From Xenorhabdus sp. IM139775 (lineage in GTDB: Bacteria > Pseudomonadota > Gammaproteobacteria > Enterobacterales > Enterobacteriaceae), in NCBI RefSeq assembly GCF_028598745.1, contig NZ_JAQRFK010000025.1:1-44583 (forward strand): a stretch of 44,583 nt of DNA, read 5' to 3'. Below the pieces are notes generated by a model, which ran no database searches, had not been told where the DNA came from, and saw only the letters and a program-made list of their open reading frames with translations. The position numbers and the translations under genes were made by a program. This document shows positions 1 to 9,034 of the stretch, one piece after another; position 1 is the stretch's first letter; each line of letters opens with the position of its first letter.

Positions 1-27
1 CTGAGAGATATCTCTCAGGGGTTTTTT
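1..27 (+). terminator. Hairpin followed by T-run at window edge
   Basis: A perfect 18-base palindrome (CTGAGAGAT/ATCTCTCAG) is followed by GGGG and a run of T. This looks like the end of an intrinsic terminator whose 5' arm may be cut by the window edge. It would end whatever gene lies upstream, which cannot be seen. Confidence 0.5.
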
Positions 28-524
28 CTGTTTATTATCCAATCCATAGCTTATTGCTCATCCTTATCACCTATTTTAAATTCGTTTCTTTCTTTGGTTC
101 TTGGCAGATAATAAACCTGAAACTTTCATTTAGCCGATAATTGGGCTTACCTACATTTTAATAACAAATTTTATAAATTAATTTATTTTATGAAAAAGAC
201 GTCTAATTAATCAGGCCATCATCACCCTTCATCAGTTTGAAAGGGGGGGTTGGTTATTAGGAGTCTATGTATTGCGCCGTGGAATGATTTATGTCTTAAG
301 AATGATATTTATTGATACTTATCAAATGTATTAATGTTATTTTTAATATTAAATAAATCTTTCTACTCATTCTAAAGTTTAATGAATGATTATTTTGCCA
401 GTATATTGTTTTGTTAACATATTGTTACGCAATAATGCTGCCTTTTTAAGCGTTAGAGATTGAAATCATTTATCAAGGTGTCATATTAGTAGAAGTAACG
501 GTGTTTAGGTAAGCAGGGGGAAAC
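28..524. other. AT-rich intergenic region upstream of yafD
   Basis: About 500 bases with no convincing gene. It is strongly AT-rich, with a run of seven G near 243-249. A possible sigma-70 promoter, TTGCCA at 395-400 and CATATT at 418-423 with a 17-base spacer, lies about 100 bases before yafD. The rest shows nothing recognisable. Confidence 0.5.
395..423 (+). promoter_or_regulatory. Candidate sigma-70 promoter for yafD
   Basis: TTGCCA matches the -35 consensus at five of six positions. CATATT matches the -10 at about four of six, with 17 bases between. In such AT-rich DNA a chance match is quite possible. Confidence 0.3.
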
Positions 525-1358
525 TTGATCAGGAGTCGTTATTTAAGAAAAAGTTGGGCGAAAAAAGATCACGCTCAAAAGAATTATGCCATGAGATATG
601 TCGCTGGGCAGCCTGTGGAACGAATTTTCCCCACCTCTAAGCGATTACTTGAAGATGCACTGTTACCACATGGAGAACCGCTTCTTGCCAACAATCGAGA
701 GCTTTCTGTCGCCATCTGGAATATCTACAAACAGCAGCGCCCGTCATGGCAACATGTTTTGGCTTCTTTAATTGAGGGGAGTGATCTTGTCTTGCTGCAA
801 GAGGCACAAACGACCCCTGATTTATTGAAATTTATTACGGTCAGCGGATTAGTCGCGGATCAGGTTCCGGCATTTGCTATTCCCCAACATCCATCAGGCG
901 TGATGACACTGGCATACTCTTCACCCGTTTATTGTTGCCCGCTTCGTGAGAAAGAGCCGATATTCAGGCTGGCTAAATCATCATTAATTACGATTTATCC
1001 ATTACCCGATGAACGTCAGTTGATGGTGATAAACGTGCATGCCATTAACTTTAGTCTTGGTGTCGATGGCTATAAGCGACAATTAAATAACATTGGTATC
1101 CATATCAGCTTACATCATGGCCCGGTCATTTTTGCCGGTGATTTTAATGCCTGGAGTCGGCAGAGGTTAAAAATATTAGAGCGCTTTGCCCGCCGTATGC
1201 AATTGAAAGAGGTGTATTTTAATGATGACCATAGAACGATTGTTTTTGGCAAACCGTTGGATTTTGTGTTTTATCGTGAATTAAACGTTTCGCGTGCAAC
1301 TGTTGTCATGACCGGTGCTTCTGATCATAACCCGCTGATAGTGAATTTCTCTTTGTAA
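525..1358 (+). CDS. yafD: YafD family endonuclease/exonuclease/phosphatase-fold protein
   Basis: This is a member of the EEP (endonuclease/exonuclease/phosphatase) superfamily, Mg-dependent phosphodiesterases. The substrate of YafD is not settled. The usual residues are visible: WNIYKQQ near 65-71, the metal-binding Glu in LLQEAQ near 93, GDFNAWSR in the second half and the terminal SDHNPL. The sequence follows E. coli YafD closely from AMRYVAGQP onward. I chose the TTG start because a strong Shine-Dalgarno (GGGGG) sits four bases upstream and the KNYAMRYV segment is shared with E. coli. An ATG at 591 is the alternative and would remove 22 residues. It converges on the permease gene across a shared terminator. 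Confidence 0.9.
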   Translation: MIRSRYLRKSWAKKDHAQKNYAMRYVAGQPVERIFPTSKRLLEDALLPHGEPLLANNRELSVAIWNIYKQQRPSWQHVLASLIEGSDLVLLQEAQTTPDLLKFITVSGLVADQVPAFAIPQHPSGVMTLAYSSPVYCCPLREKEPIFRLAKSSLITIYPLPDERQLMVINVHAINFSLGVDGYKRQLNNIGIHISLHHGPVIFAGDFNAWSRQRLKILERFARRMQLKEVYFNDDHRTIVFGKPLDFVFYRELNVSRATVVMTGASDHNPLIVNFSL

Positions 1359-1393
1359 CGACTTCTTTGCGCAATGATAACTGGGAACAAATA

Positions 1394-1424
1394 AAAAAGC
1401 GTCGGGGAAGACCGACGCTTTTTG
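1394..1424. terminator. Bidirectional intrinsic terminator between yafD and permease
   Basis: AAAGCGTCGG pairs with CCGACGCTTT around a six-base loop, flanked by an A-run on the left and a T-run on the right. It can therefore end transcription from both converging genes. Confidence 0.85.
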
Positions 1425-1441
1425 AAACAGGATTGATTAGC

Positions 1442-2827
1442 TTACTGATTGAAGGCGCGTTTTGTTGATAGTTGCTTCTTTACGCCGAAGAAATAGGCCA
1501 GCGTTAGCACAACTACCCAACCTATACCAACATATAGCGCATCTCTTGTTTGCTCAAAATAGCCCAACAAAACGATGACGCTGACCATGAAGACGATCGT
1601 GATGGCGGGGGCAATTGGCCACATTGGAATTGGAAATTTCAATGTCTTGGTTTCTTCTGCACTCATTTGGCGGCGCATGGCAACATGTGAGACTAAAATC
1701 ATCAGCCAAACCCATACGGTTGCAAATGTAGCAACAGAAGCGATAAGAATGAAAATCTCTTCAGGAATGAGGTAATTTAGAACCACGCCGAACAACAGAA
1801 CCGTCGTCATGACAAGAACCGTCATCCATGGCACACCATTACGAGTCAGTTTCTTGAATGCTTTGGGCGCTTGTCTTTCTTGGGCCATACCATACATCAT
1901 CCTGCCTGCGCCAAATATATCGCTATTGATAGCAGAAATAGCCGCAGTAATCACAACCACATTCAGAATATTCGCGGCGGCATTAATTCCTAAATGGGAA
2001 AAAATCTGGACGAATGGGCTTCCATCCTGACCAATTTGATTCCACGGATAGATGCTCATCAGGATACACAGCGTCAAAACATAAAAGATTAAGATGCGAA
2101 ATGGAACAGCATTAATGGCTTTAGGAATTGTTTTTTCTGGATTTTTCGCTTCACTGGCCGTGATGCCAATGACTTCAATGCCACCAAAGGCAAACATAAC
2201 AATGGCGAATGAAGCGATGACGCCACTGATACCATTTGGCATAAAGCCGCCATGCTCCCATAAATTGGACAAGCCAGTTGCATGCTCTGTTGTTTGCCCG
2301 AACCCGTAAAGCATAATGGCAAGGCCACCGACAATCATGGCAATGATGGCCGTGACTTTAATGATCGAAAGCCAAAATTCCATTTCACCAAAGATCTTGA
2401 CGTGACACAGATTCAAGGCACCGATAAAACACACAATCCCCAGAACCCAAATCCACTGATCAACATGGGGGAACCAGAGCTTCATATAGGTGCCGAATGC
2501 GGTAATATCAGCCAGACAAACAAACAACATTTCAAGAACATAGATCCAGCCAGTTAAAAAACCGGCCAAAGGCCCCAGATAATGGCTGGCATATTGTGAA
2601 AAAGAACCAGAAACGGGATGGTGGACAGCCATTTCGCCCAGTGCTCTCATCACGATAAATACGGCGGCACCGCCGATTAAATAGGCCAGTAATACAGCGG
2701 GGCCAGCTTGCTGTATCGCTGCTGCCGAGCCATAAAACAGCCCCGTGCCTATTGCAGAGCCTAAAGCCATGAAGCGAATATGCCGCACGCTTAGACCCTG
2801 TTTAAGCTGATTTTCATTATTTTGCAT
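1442..2827 (-). CDS. proY: APC-superfamily amino-acid permease, ProY-like
   Basis: This is an inner-membrane amino-acid/proton symporter of the AAT family (ProY, AroP, CycA, HutT). The opening [23 protein letters not shown] is the family signature, including the unwound first helix that binds the substrate carboxylate. [13 protein letters not shown] and the [11 protein letters not shown] segment are also typical. About 12 membrane helices are expected in 461 residues, the usual family length. Recalled similarity is highest to E. coli ProY (cryptic proline permease), but substrate cannot be read from sequence. The 5' leader carries a motif resembling the 3' half of the glycine aptamer, which would point to glycine or alanine instead. 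It is transcribed alone and divergently from queE. Confidence 0.75.
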   Translation of the reverse strand: MQNNENQLKQGLSVRHIRFMALGSAIGTGLFYGSAAAIQQAGPAVLLAYLIGGAAVFIVMRALGEMAVHHPVSGSFSQYASHYLGPLAGFLTGWIYVLEMLFVCLADITAFGTYMKLWFPHVDQWIWVLGIVCFIGALNLCHVKIFGEMEFWLSIIKVTAIIAMIVGGLAIMLYGFGQTTEHATGLSNLWEHGGFMPNGISGVIASFAIVMFAFGGIEVIGITASEAKNPEKTIPKAINAVPFRILIFYVLTLCILMSIYPWNQIGQDGSPFVQIFSHLGINAAANILNVVVITAAISAINSDIFGAGRMMYGMAQERQAPKAFKKLTRNGVPWMTVLVMTTVLLFGVVLNYLIPEEIFILIASVATFATVWVWLMILVSHVAMRRQMSAEETKTLKFPIPMWPIAPAITIVFMVSVIVLLGYFEQTRDALYVGIGWVVVLTLAYFFGVKKQLSTKRAFNQ

Positions 2828-2837
2828 TCGTTATTCC

Positions 2838-2956
2838 CATCTATCCTTTCATGCCTGAGAGTATGTTAGGCATACGATGCCCTGTCTGACGCGAGTTGCC
2901 AGCAAAAGCAACCTAGTACCATACCATAAAGATGGATGTTCGCGGGATAGATATCT
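2838..2956 (-). promoter_or_regulatory. Structured leader of the permease; possible glycine-riboswitch-like element
   Basis: On the minus strand the leader contains ACTCTCAGGCA, four bases, then AGGATAG, just before the permease start. This matches the conserved 3' part of the glycine aptamer (CTCTCAGGCA...GGACAG). CTATCC at the far end can pair with GGATAG as a closing stem. Two smaller stems (GGCAT/ATGCC and TGCCT/AGGCA) exclude each other, as in a switch. The other conserved aptamer segment (CCGAAGGGGCAA) was not found, so this is either a degenerate element or a different structured leader. Confidence 0.3.
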
Positions 2957-2996
2957 GTAATAATAACGGGCAGCTTATTAAAACCAGAGTTTTTTT

Positions 2997-3668
2997 ATGA
3001 TTTACCCAATAAATGAAATTTTTCAGACTTTACAGGGAGAAGGCGTGTTTACCGGCGTACCTGCGGTTTTCATCCGACTACAAGGATGTCCGGTAGGGTG
3101 TAGCTGGTGCGATACCAAACACACGTGGGAAAAAGAGGCTGATAAACAGCAGCCGATGGAAAATATCTTACTGAAATCACAAGACAGTGATTTGTGGGGA
3201 GTGGCGAGTGCAAGGCAACTACTCAGTATATTCACTCGTCAAGGTTACAGTGCGAAACATATTGTCATTACCGGTGGAGAACCGTGCCTATATGACTTGC
3301 GCCCTTTGACTGAAACACTGGAAAGTGCCGGTTATCAATGTCAGATAGAGACAAGTGGCACACATGTGATTCAGTGTTCTGACAACACTTGGGTGACAGT
3401 TTCTCCGAAAGTGAAAATGCGTGGAGGATATCAGGTCTTGCCTGAAGCGATGAAACGTGCCAATGAAATCAAGCATCCGGTTGGGCGGCAGCGCGATATT
3501 GAAGCATTGGATGAATTATTGACTATGCTTGATGGAAATCCTGCTCCGGTTATTGCCTTACAGCCGATCAGTCAGAAAGAAGATGCAACCCGCCTGTGCA
3601 TCGAAACGTGTATTGCCCGTAATTGGCGTTTTTCGATGCAAACCCATAAGTACTTAAATATCGCTTGA
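2997..3668 (+). CDS. queE: 7-carboxy-7-deazaguanine synthase QueE
   Basis: This radical-SAM enzyme converts 6-carboxy-5,6,7,8-tetrahydropterin to 7-carboxy-7-deazaguanine, a step in making preQ0 and then queuosine for tRNA wobble position 34. The [4Fe-4S] ligands form the QueE pattern C31-x3-C35-x2-C38 (CPVGCSWC). TGGEPC and the C-terminal MQTHKYLNIA are also present. At 223 residues it matches the E. coli protein in length and is alignable throughout. The next gene, on the opposite strand, encodes QueD, which makes the QueE substrate. The two genes converge on one terminator. The Shine-Dalgarno is weak (CAGAG, then a T-run). Confidence 0.96.
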   Translation: MIYPINEIFQTLQGEGVFTGVPAVFIRLQGCPVGCSWCDTKHTWEKEADKQQPMENILLKSQDSDLWGVASARQLLSIFTRQGYSAKHIVITGGEPCLYDLRPLTETLESAGYQCQIETSGTHVIQCSDNTWVTVSPKVKMRGGYQVLPEAMKRANEIKHPVGRQRDIEALDELLTMLDGNPAPVIALQPISQKEDATRLCIETCIARNWRFSMQTHKYLNIA

Positions 3669-3673
3669 ATTTC

Positions 3674-3700
3674 ATTCAGCACCAGCCTCTGGTGCTGAAT
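3674..3700. terminator. Bidirectional terminator between queE and queD
   Basis: A perfect 12-bp stem, ATTCAGCACCAG with CTGGTGCTGAAT, closes a three-base CCT loop between the two convergent stop codons. T-rich flanking sequence lies mainly on the + strand side. Confidence 0.75.
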
Positions 3701-3702
3701 CT

Positions 3703-4065
3703 TTACTTGCCTCGATAAATACAACCGGCGCTACAGGTTTCTTTGACCATAACAGCACTGAGTTGAGGCAACGTCGGTTTTAACTGTTCCCAGATCCATT
3801 TGGCCAAGACCTCACTGGTTGGATTTTCAAGCCCCGTAACTTCATTGAGATAGTGGTGATCGAGCTGTTCCCAAATTGGTTTAAAGACCGCTTTTACATC
3901 GGCAAAATCCATGAGCCAGCCACTGAGGGGATCGACTTCCCCGGTGATTTCCAGACGTACCATAAATGAATGCCCATGCAGACGCCCACATTTGTGCCCT
4001 TTAGGTACGTTTGGAAGGTAATGTGCTGCTTCGAATTGAAAATCTTTAAAGATGGTTGTACTCAT
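3703..4065 (-). CDS. queD: 6-carboxy-5,6,7,8-tetrahydropterin synthase QueD
   Basis: QueD turns 7,8-dihydroneopterin triphosphate into 6-carboxytetrahydropterin, the step before QueE in queuosine synthesis. Zinc-binding histidines H15, H30 and H32 and catalytic C26 ([12 protein letters not shown]) are all present, as is the C-terminal [16 protein letters not shown] chose the ATG at 4065 because AGGGGAA lies about seven bases upstream and the resulting 120 residues match the E. coli length. An in-frame ATG at 4086 would add seven residues with no support. The QueC and QueF partners are not in the window. Confidence 0.95.
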   Translation of the reverse strand: MSTTIFKDFQFEAAHYLPNVPKGHKCGRLHGHSFMVRLEITGEVDPLSGWLMDFADVKAVFKPIWEQLDHHYLNEVTGLENPTSEVLAKWIWEQLKPTLPQLSAVMVKETCSAGCIYRGK

Positions 4066-4191
4066 TGTGCTTTCCCCTGATGTCAAAAGGTCGGCTATTC
4101 TACCTGAACTTTACGCTCTTAACGTGATTTTTCTGGAGATAAAAAGCACGATGCTTAACGACTTTACCGATATATTAAATCTGTAAATAAA

Positions 4192-4269
4192 ATTAGGCGT
4201 TTTGGTTATGAGATATTACGATCCTTTCTTTAAATATGGCTCCTATTTTGGGATAACCTGACGCCTAAT
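4192..4269. repeat. Long interrupted inverted repeat upstream of cysJ
   Basis: ATTAGGCGT at 4192-4200 is the exact reverse complement of ACGCCTAAT at 4261-4269. Inside it, GGTTAT (4204-4209) pairs with ATAACC (4253-4258). The arms are separated by about 43 AT-rich bases. It could be a leader-RNA structure, a small palindromic repeat, or a dimeric regulator site. Confidence 0.5.
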
Positions 4270-4292
4270 CCATGTTTATGATTTCTACATTG

Positions 4293-4343
4293 TTTATAAC
4301 TATTTATAACTATACCGCCTATAACGACATCGTTGATAACGAC
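4293..4343 (+). promoter_or_regulatory. Array of ATAAC repeats before cysJ; possible CysB region
   Basis: TTTATAACTA occurs twice in tandem (4293-4312), and further ATAAC copies start at 4321 and 4336, giving spacings of 10, 15 and 15 bases. CysB, the LysR-type activator of cys genes, binds AT-rich half-sites that include ATAAC, and cysJIH is a known CysB target in E. coli. That this array is the CysB site is inference. Confidence 0.35.
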
Positions 4344-4395
4344 AACATGCAACGACAGCATGGATTCTGGCTATATAGCAAAGGGCACTGGGACA

Positions 4396-6201
4396 ATGAC
4401 CGCAAAACCACCTTCAACCGCATTACTACCCGTTTCTCCAGAACAATTATCACGCTTGCAATCTGCCATTAGCGATTATTCACCCCATCAATTAGCTTGG
4501 CTGTCTGGTTATTTTTGGGGAATGGTGAATCACCCGTCACAAACTGAGACAGAAACCTCAGCCGTTTCCGTTCAGGAAACCGTGACTTTGCTTTCTGCAT
4601 CGCAAACAGGCAATGCCCGTCGTTTAGCAGAACAACTGAGAGATTCCCTCTTGGCAGAGGATCTCAATGTCAACTTGATTAATGCAGGTGACTATAAATT
4701 TAAGCAAATTTCCCAAGAGCGAATATTGATTATTATTGCTTCGACACAAGGTGAAGGTGAGCCTGCCGAAGAAGCCATCGCACTCTATAAATATCTCTAT
4801 TCCAAAAAAGCACCGTCAATGAAAGAGACGGTATATGCCGTATTTGGTCTTGGGGATACGTCGTATGAAAACTTTTGTCAGGCAGGGAAAGATGTTGACC
4901 GTCGTCTGCATGAGCTTGGCGCGCAGCGTCTGCTGGATCGTGTTGATGCGGATGTTGAATACCAAGAACAAGCGGATCAATGGCGTCAGCAAATTACGGC
5001 TATTTTGACGCAACGCTTGTCTGTACAGGCGAAACCCGCACAGGCAAAATCGGCCACTTCACTTATCACTCCGGCACATGACAAACAAATCTATACCAAA
5101 GAAACACCGTTGACCGGTTCTCTGCTGACTAACCAAAAAATAACGGGGCGTGGATCGGACAAAGATGTTCGCCATATTGAAATTGATTTGGGTGAGTCAG
5201 GCGCGCGCTATCAGCCTGGAGATGCCCTTGGCGTCTGGTTTGAAAATGATCCGGCTTTAGTGGATGAATTAATGACCCTGCTTTGGTTGGATGGCTCAGA
5301 ACAGGTGAATGTGCATGGAAAGTCACTCCCATTGCGTGAGGCGCTGATAAGTCATGTCGAGTTGACCCAAAATACCGGCGTGATTGTTGAAAAATATGCC
5401 GCCTTGGCGAAGGATGAAAAACTGTTGGCGTTAGTCGCTAACAAACCCGCATTGCAGCAATACGCCCGGACAACACCGCTTGTTGATATGGTCAGGGCGG
5501 TGGCTTCACATCCAGAAGCCCAACAATTTATTGATTTATTGCGCCCACTGACCCCGCGGTTCTATTCCATCTCCTCTTCACAATCTGAAGTGGAAAACGA
5601 AGTTCACGTTACCGTGGGCGTCGTCCGCTATGACATTGAAGGGCGTGCCCGTACAGGCGGTGCGTCAGGTTATCTGGCCGATCGCTTGCAGGCAGATGAC
5701 AACATCCGCGTGTTTATCGAGCCTAACGACAATTTCCGTTTACCGACTGATCCTGATGCTCCCGTCATCATGATTGGGCCCGGCACAGGTATTGCACCGT
5801 TCAGGGCATTTTTGCAACACCGGGACAGTCAGGGGGAGAAAGGCAAAAACTGGCTGTTTTTTGGTAACCCACATTTTATGGAAGATTTTCTTTATCAGGT
5901 GGAATTCCAGCGTCATGTGAAAGATGGCTTATTGAGCCGCATTGATCTGGCATGGTCAAGGGATCAGCAGCATAAAATCTATGTACAAGACAAACTGCGT
6001 GAACAGGGAGAAGAAGTCTGGCGCTGGATTCAGGATGGTACGCATCTGTATGTTTGTGGCGATGCAAATCGCATGGCAAAAGACGTAGAACAAGCCCTGT
6101 TGGACATCATTTCACAACAGGGTGGCATGGATGCTGAACAGGCTGATGAATTCTTGGGTGAATTGCGCCTTGGGCGCCGTTATCAGAGAGATGTTTACTA
6201 A
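4396..6201 (+). CDS. cysJ: Sulfite reductase (NADPH) flavoprotein alpha subunit CysJ
   Basis: CysJ passes electrons from NADPH through FAD and FMN to the CysI haemoprotein, which reduces sulfite to sulfide. An N-terminal flavodoxin domain ([21 protein letters not shown]) binds FMN. A middle FAD domain carries [11 protein letters not shown]-terminal NADP domain has [12 protein letters not shown] and ends RRYQRDVY, as in E. coli. I start at 4396 ([12 protein letters not shown]), which gives 601 residues against 599 in E. coli and has AAGGG ten bases upstream. An open frame reaches back to an ATG at 4333, but the extra 21 residues have no counterpart. First gene of cysJIH; the next gene starts two bases after the stop. 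Confidence 0.95.
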   Translation: MTAKPPSTALLPVSPEQLSRLQSAISDYSPHQLAWLSGYFWGMVNHPSQTETETSAVSVQETVTLLSASQTGNARRLAEQLRDSLLAEDLNVNLINAGDYKFKQISQERILIIIASTQGEGEPAEEAIALYKYLYSKKAPSMKETVYAVFGLGDTSYENFCQAGKDVDRRLHELGAQRLLDRVDADVEYQEQADQWRQQITAILTQRLSVQAKPAQAKSATSLITPAHDKQIYTKETPLTGSLLTNQKITGRGSDKDVRHIEIDLGESGARYQPGDALGVWFENDPALVDELMTLLWLDGSEQVNVHGKSLPLREALISHVELTQNTGVIVEKYAALAKDEKLLALVANKPALQQYARTTPLVDMVRAVASHPEAQQFIDLLRPLTPRFYSISSSQSEVENEVHVTVGVVRYDIEGRARTGGASGYLADRLQADDNIRVFIEPNDNFRLPTDPDAPVIMIGPGTGIAPFRAFLQHRDSQGEKGKNWLFFGNPHFMEDFLYQVEFQRHVKDGLLSRIDLAWSRDQQHKIYVQDKLREQGEEVWRWIQDGTHLYVCGDANRMAKDVEQALLDIISQQGGMDAEQADEFLGELRLGRRYQRDVY

Positions 6202-6203
6202 TT

Positions 6204-7973
6204 ATGAGCAATGTGAGCAAAGAGAAACCAGATCCGTTGATCGTTGAAGGTAAGATTGCTGAAGGTAAGATCGTTGAAGGCAAACTTGCAGACAGTGAGC
6301 GCATGAAGTCAGACAGCAATTATCTGCGCGGAACGATCAGCGAAGATTTAAAAAATGGGCTGACAGGCGGATTTGAGGGCGATAATTTCCTTCTTATCCG
6401 CTTTCATGGCATGTATCAGCAAGATGACCGTGATATTCGGGCGGAGCGTGCAGAACAAAAACTCGAACCGCGTCACGCCATGATGCTGCGTTGTCGCCTG
6501 CCGGGAGGGATTATTACCCCAAACCAGTGGCTGGGCATTGATCGGTTTGCAACAGAAAATACGTTGTATGGCAGTATTCGATTAACTAACCGACAGACAT
6601 TCCAGTTTCATGGGATCTTAAAAAATAACCTCAAGCCGGCGCACCAATTATTGGCACAGATGGGATTGGATTCACTGGCGACCGCCAATGACGTCAATCG
6701 TAATGTGCTGTGTACCTCCAATCCGGTGCAATCGGCTTTACACCAACAGGCTTATGAGTGGGCGAAAAAGATATCGGAACACTTGCTGCCCCGCACCAGC
6801 GCCTATGCTGAAATCTGGTTGGATAAAGAAAAAGTCGCCACCACCGATGAAGAGCCGATTCTTGGTGCCACTTACCTGCCACGTAAATTCAAAACATCGG
6901 TCGTTATTCCGCCACAAAATGATGTGGATCTGCATGCCAACGATATGAATTTTGTCGCCGTTGCAGAAAATGATCAGTTAATCGGCTTTAACGTGTTGGT
7001 GGGTGGGGGATTAGCCATGACCCACGGTGACAAAAAAACCTTTCCACGACTAGCAAGTGAATTTGGTTTTATTGCACTGGAACACACACTGGCAATCGCG
7101 GAGGCGATAGTGACAACCCAGCGTGATTGGGGTAACCGAACTGATCGTAAGAATGCGAAAACCAAATATACCCTTGAACGCGTGGGTATCGAAACCTTCA
7201 AACAGGAAGTTGAAAAACGGGCTGGTGTGAAATTTTCCGCCATTCGCCCGTATGTGTTCACGGGGCGGGGCGACCAGATTGGTTGGTTAAAGGGCATTGA
7301 TGACCAATGGCACCTGACCTTATTTATTGAAAATGGCCGTTTGCTGGATTATCCCAACAAGCCATTAAAAACCGGGATCGCAGAAATTGCGAAAATCCAT
7401 CAAGGCGATTTTCGTCTGACAGCCAACCAAAACCTGATTGTGGCAGGGATACCTGAGAGTGAAAAATCGCGGATTGAAGACATTGCCCTTACTCATGGCT
7501 TAATTGATGAGAGCGTGACGACGTTGCGCCACCACGCTATGGCGTGCGTTTCATTTCCGACCTGTCCATTGGCGATGGCTGAAGCAGAACGTTTCCTGCC
7601 GGCTTTTGTTGACCATGTTGATGCGTTAATGGCAAAGCATGGTATTGGAGATGAAGAGATTATTCTGCGTGTGACAGGTTGCCCCAACGGATGTGGCAGG
7701 GCGATGCTGGCAGAAATTGGATTGGTGGGTAAAGCGCTTGATCGTTACAACCTGTATCTTGGTGGAAATCGCATTGGCTCCCGAATTCCCCGGATGTACA
7801 GGGAAAATATCACCTCAACGGAAATCCTTGAGATACTGGATGAATTAATCGGTCGTTGGGCAGCGGAACGTCATGCTGATGAATGTTTCGGTGATTTTCT
7901 AATTCGCGCTGACATCATCAAGCCAGTATTGAATTCAGCCGTTGATTTTTACGATTGGCAGGAGGCGGTATGA
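6204..7973 (+). CDS. cysI: Sulfite reductase haemoprotein beta subunit CysI
   Basis: CysI carries siroheme and a [4Fe-4S] cluster and makes the six-electron reduction of sulfite to sulfide with CysJ. The four cluster cysteines are visible as C448/C454 (CVSFPTC) and C493/C497 (CPNGC). The siroheme it needs is made by CysG, encoded two genes on. At 589 residues it is about 19 longer than E. coli CysI. Most of the excess is an N-terminal insertion made of three copies of a 15-base unit encoding [10 protein letters not shown] and VEGKL, where E. coli has a single VEGKL. It overlaps the cysH start by four bases (ATGA). Confidence 0.96.
   Translation: MSNVSKEKPDPLIVEGKIAEGKIVEGKLADSERMKSDSNYLRGTISEDLKNGLTGGFEGDNFLLIRFHGMYQQDDRDIRAERAEQKLEPRHAMMLRCRLPGGIITPNQWLGIDRFATENTLYGSIRLTNRQTFQFHGILKNNLKPAHQLLAQMGLDSLATANDVNRNVLCTSNPVQSALHQQAYEWAKKISEHLLPRTSAYAEIWLDKEKVATTDEEPILGATYLPRKFKTSVVIPPQNDVDLHANDMNFVAVAENDQLIGFNVLVGGGLAMTHGDKKTFPRLASEFGFIALEHTLAIAEAIVTTQRDWGNRTDRKNAKTKYTLERVGIETFKQEVEKRAGVKFSAIRPYVFTGRGDQIGWLKGIDDQWHLTLFIENGRLLDYPNKPLKTGIAEIAKIHQGDFRLTANQNLIVAGIPESEKSRIEDIALTHGLIDESVTTLRHHAMACVSFPTCPLAMAEAERFLPAFVDHVDALMAKHGIGDEEIILRVTGCPNGCGRAMLAEIGLVGKALDRYNLYLGGNRIGSRIPRMYRENITSTEILEILDELIGRWAAERHADECFGDFLIRADIIKPVLNSAVDFYDWQEAV
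6243..6287 (+). repeat. Three tandem 15-bp units inside cysI
   Basis: GTTGAAGGTAAGATT, GCTGAAGGTAAGATC and GTTGAAGGCAAACTT follow one another in frame. They look like successive duplications of the conserved VEGKL codons near the CysI N-terminus. Confidence 0.85.
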
Positions 7974-8704
7974 GCCAACTGAATTTACCGGAACTGGCAG
8001 CACTGACACCAGAGCAGCAAATTGCGTCATTGGCCGAAATCAATCAACGACTGGAAGCGCTGGATGCCCATAAACGTGTGAGGTGGGCATTGGAACATCT
8101 CCCCGGCGAATTTGTGCTTTCTTCCAGTTTTGGCATTCAGGCGGAGGTTTGCTTGCACCTTGTGACACGGGAGTATCCGTATATTCCCGTGGTACTGACC
8201 GATACGGGATATTTATTTCCTGAAACTTATCAATTTATTGATAAATTGACTGAAAAACTCAACCTGAACTTGAAGATTTTTCGTGCAGAGCACTCTCCGG
8301 CCTGGCAAGAATCACGTTATGGAAAATTATGGGAACAGGGAATAGCAGGGATTGAGCGTTATAATCAAATCAACAAAGTTGAGCCGATGAACCGTGCATT
8401 CAAGACGCTGCAAGCGCAAAGTTGGTTCGCGGGCTTGCGTCGTCAGCAATCAGAAAGCCGAACTCACTTACCGGTGCTGGCCATTCAACGGGGCGTTTTT
8501 AAAATCCTGCCTATTATTGATTGGGACAATCGGCAGGTACATCAATACCTGACAAAGCAGGGGCTTGAATACCATCCATTATGGGAACAGGGTTACCTTT
8601 CCGTGGGAGATACTCATACCACGCAAAAATGGGAACCCGGCATGAGTGAAGAACAGACCCGTTTTTTTGGTCTGAAACGTGAGTGCGGTTTGCACGAAAG
8701 TTAA
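7970..8704 (+). CDS. cysH: Phosphoadenosine phosphosulfate (PAPS) reductase CysH
   Basis: CysH reduces PAPS to sulfite and PAP using thioredoxin or glutaredoxin. The P-loop-like [21 protein letters not shown] and the C-terminal catalytic cysteine C239 (ECGLHES) are present. There is no second cysteine pair, as expected for the cluster-free PAPS-specific enzyme of enteric bacteria. I start at ATG 7970, with GGAGG five bases upstream. This overlaps the cysI stop and gives 244 residues, the same as E. coli. The open frame reaches back to 7955 without support. Last gene of cysJIH, followed by a terminator. Confidence 0.95.
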   Translation: MSQLNLPELAALTPEQQIASLAEINQRLEALDAHKRVRWALEHLPGEFVLSSSFGIQAEVCLHLVTREYPYIPVVLTDTGYLFPETYQFIDKLTEKLNLNLKIFRAEHSPAWQESRYGKLWEQGIAGIERYNQINKVEPMNRAFKTLQAQSWFAGLRRQQSESRTHLPVLAIQRGVFKILPIIDWDNRQVHQYLTKQGLEYHPLWEQGYLSVGDTHTTQKWEPGMSEEQTRFFGLKRECGLHES

Positions 8705-9008
8705 ATTAATATCACAGATCACAACCATTTTTATCAGGCAGCGCTTCTTGCAGCACGCAGCGCTGCTTTTTTCTGTGCTGGTTTCTGTACTGGATATGTT
8801 GCTGAACGGGCTTGGTTACCGCCGAAAAAAATAAGCTTATGCGATTCAGGAACAAATAATTACTTTTTGTCATTTCATAACCTGATCACAGCCTCATATA
8901 TTCATCCTTTAGTCATCATAATAATTAAGAGCTATACCCTTCGTAACCTGAAATTCATAGGGTAGATCATGAAACAGGCTCTGACACAGGATAGTACAGG
9001 ACAGTATT
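8705..9008. other. Intergenic region between cysH and cysG
   Basis: About 300 bases. It contains the cysH terminator, a short inverted element (TATACCCT at 8933 and AGGGTA at 8959) that resembles an end of the interspersed repeat found after rpoS, and a possible 21-codon leader ORF overlapping the cysG start. No other gene is evident. Confidence 0.6.
8738..8772 (+). terminator. Intrinsic terminator after cysH
   Basis: GCAGCGC (8738-8744) pairs with GCGCTGC (8760-8766), followed directly by six T. It closes the cysJIH operon. Confidence 0.8.
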
Positions 9009-9034
9009 GTGGATTATTTACCTTTATTTATTGA
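8969..9034 (+). CDS. Possible 21-residue leader peptide overlapping the cysG start
   Basis: An ATG preceded by AGGG (about six bases) opens a frame reading [21 protein letters not shown] and a stop. It overlaps the first 26 bases of cysG in another frame. Its ribosome site looks better than that of cysG, whose GTG has only a weak one, so translational coupling is conceivable. It may equally be chance. Confidence 0.25.
   Translation: MKQALTQDSTGQYCGLFTFIY

Noticed and set aside
2838-2956. TPP riboswitch suggested by CTGAGA on the + strand before queE
   Set aside because: The rest of the thi-box, including the TGAACCTGA segment, is absent, and queE is not a thiamine gene.
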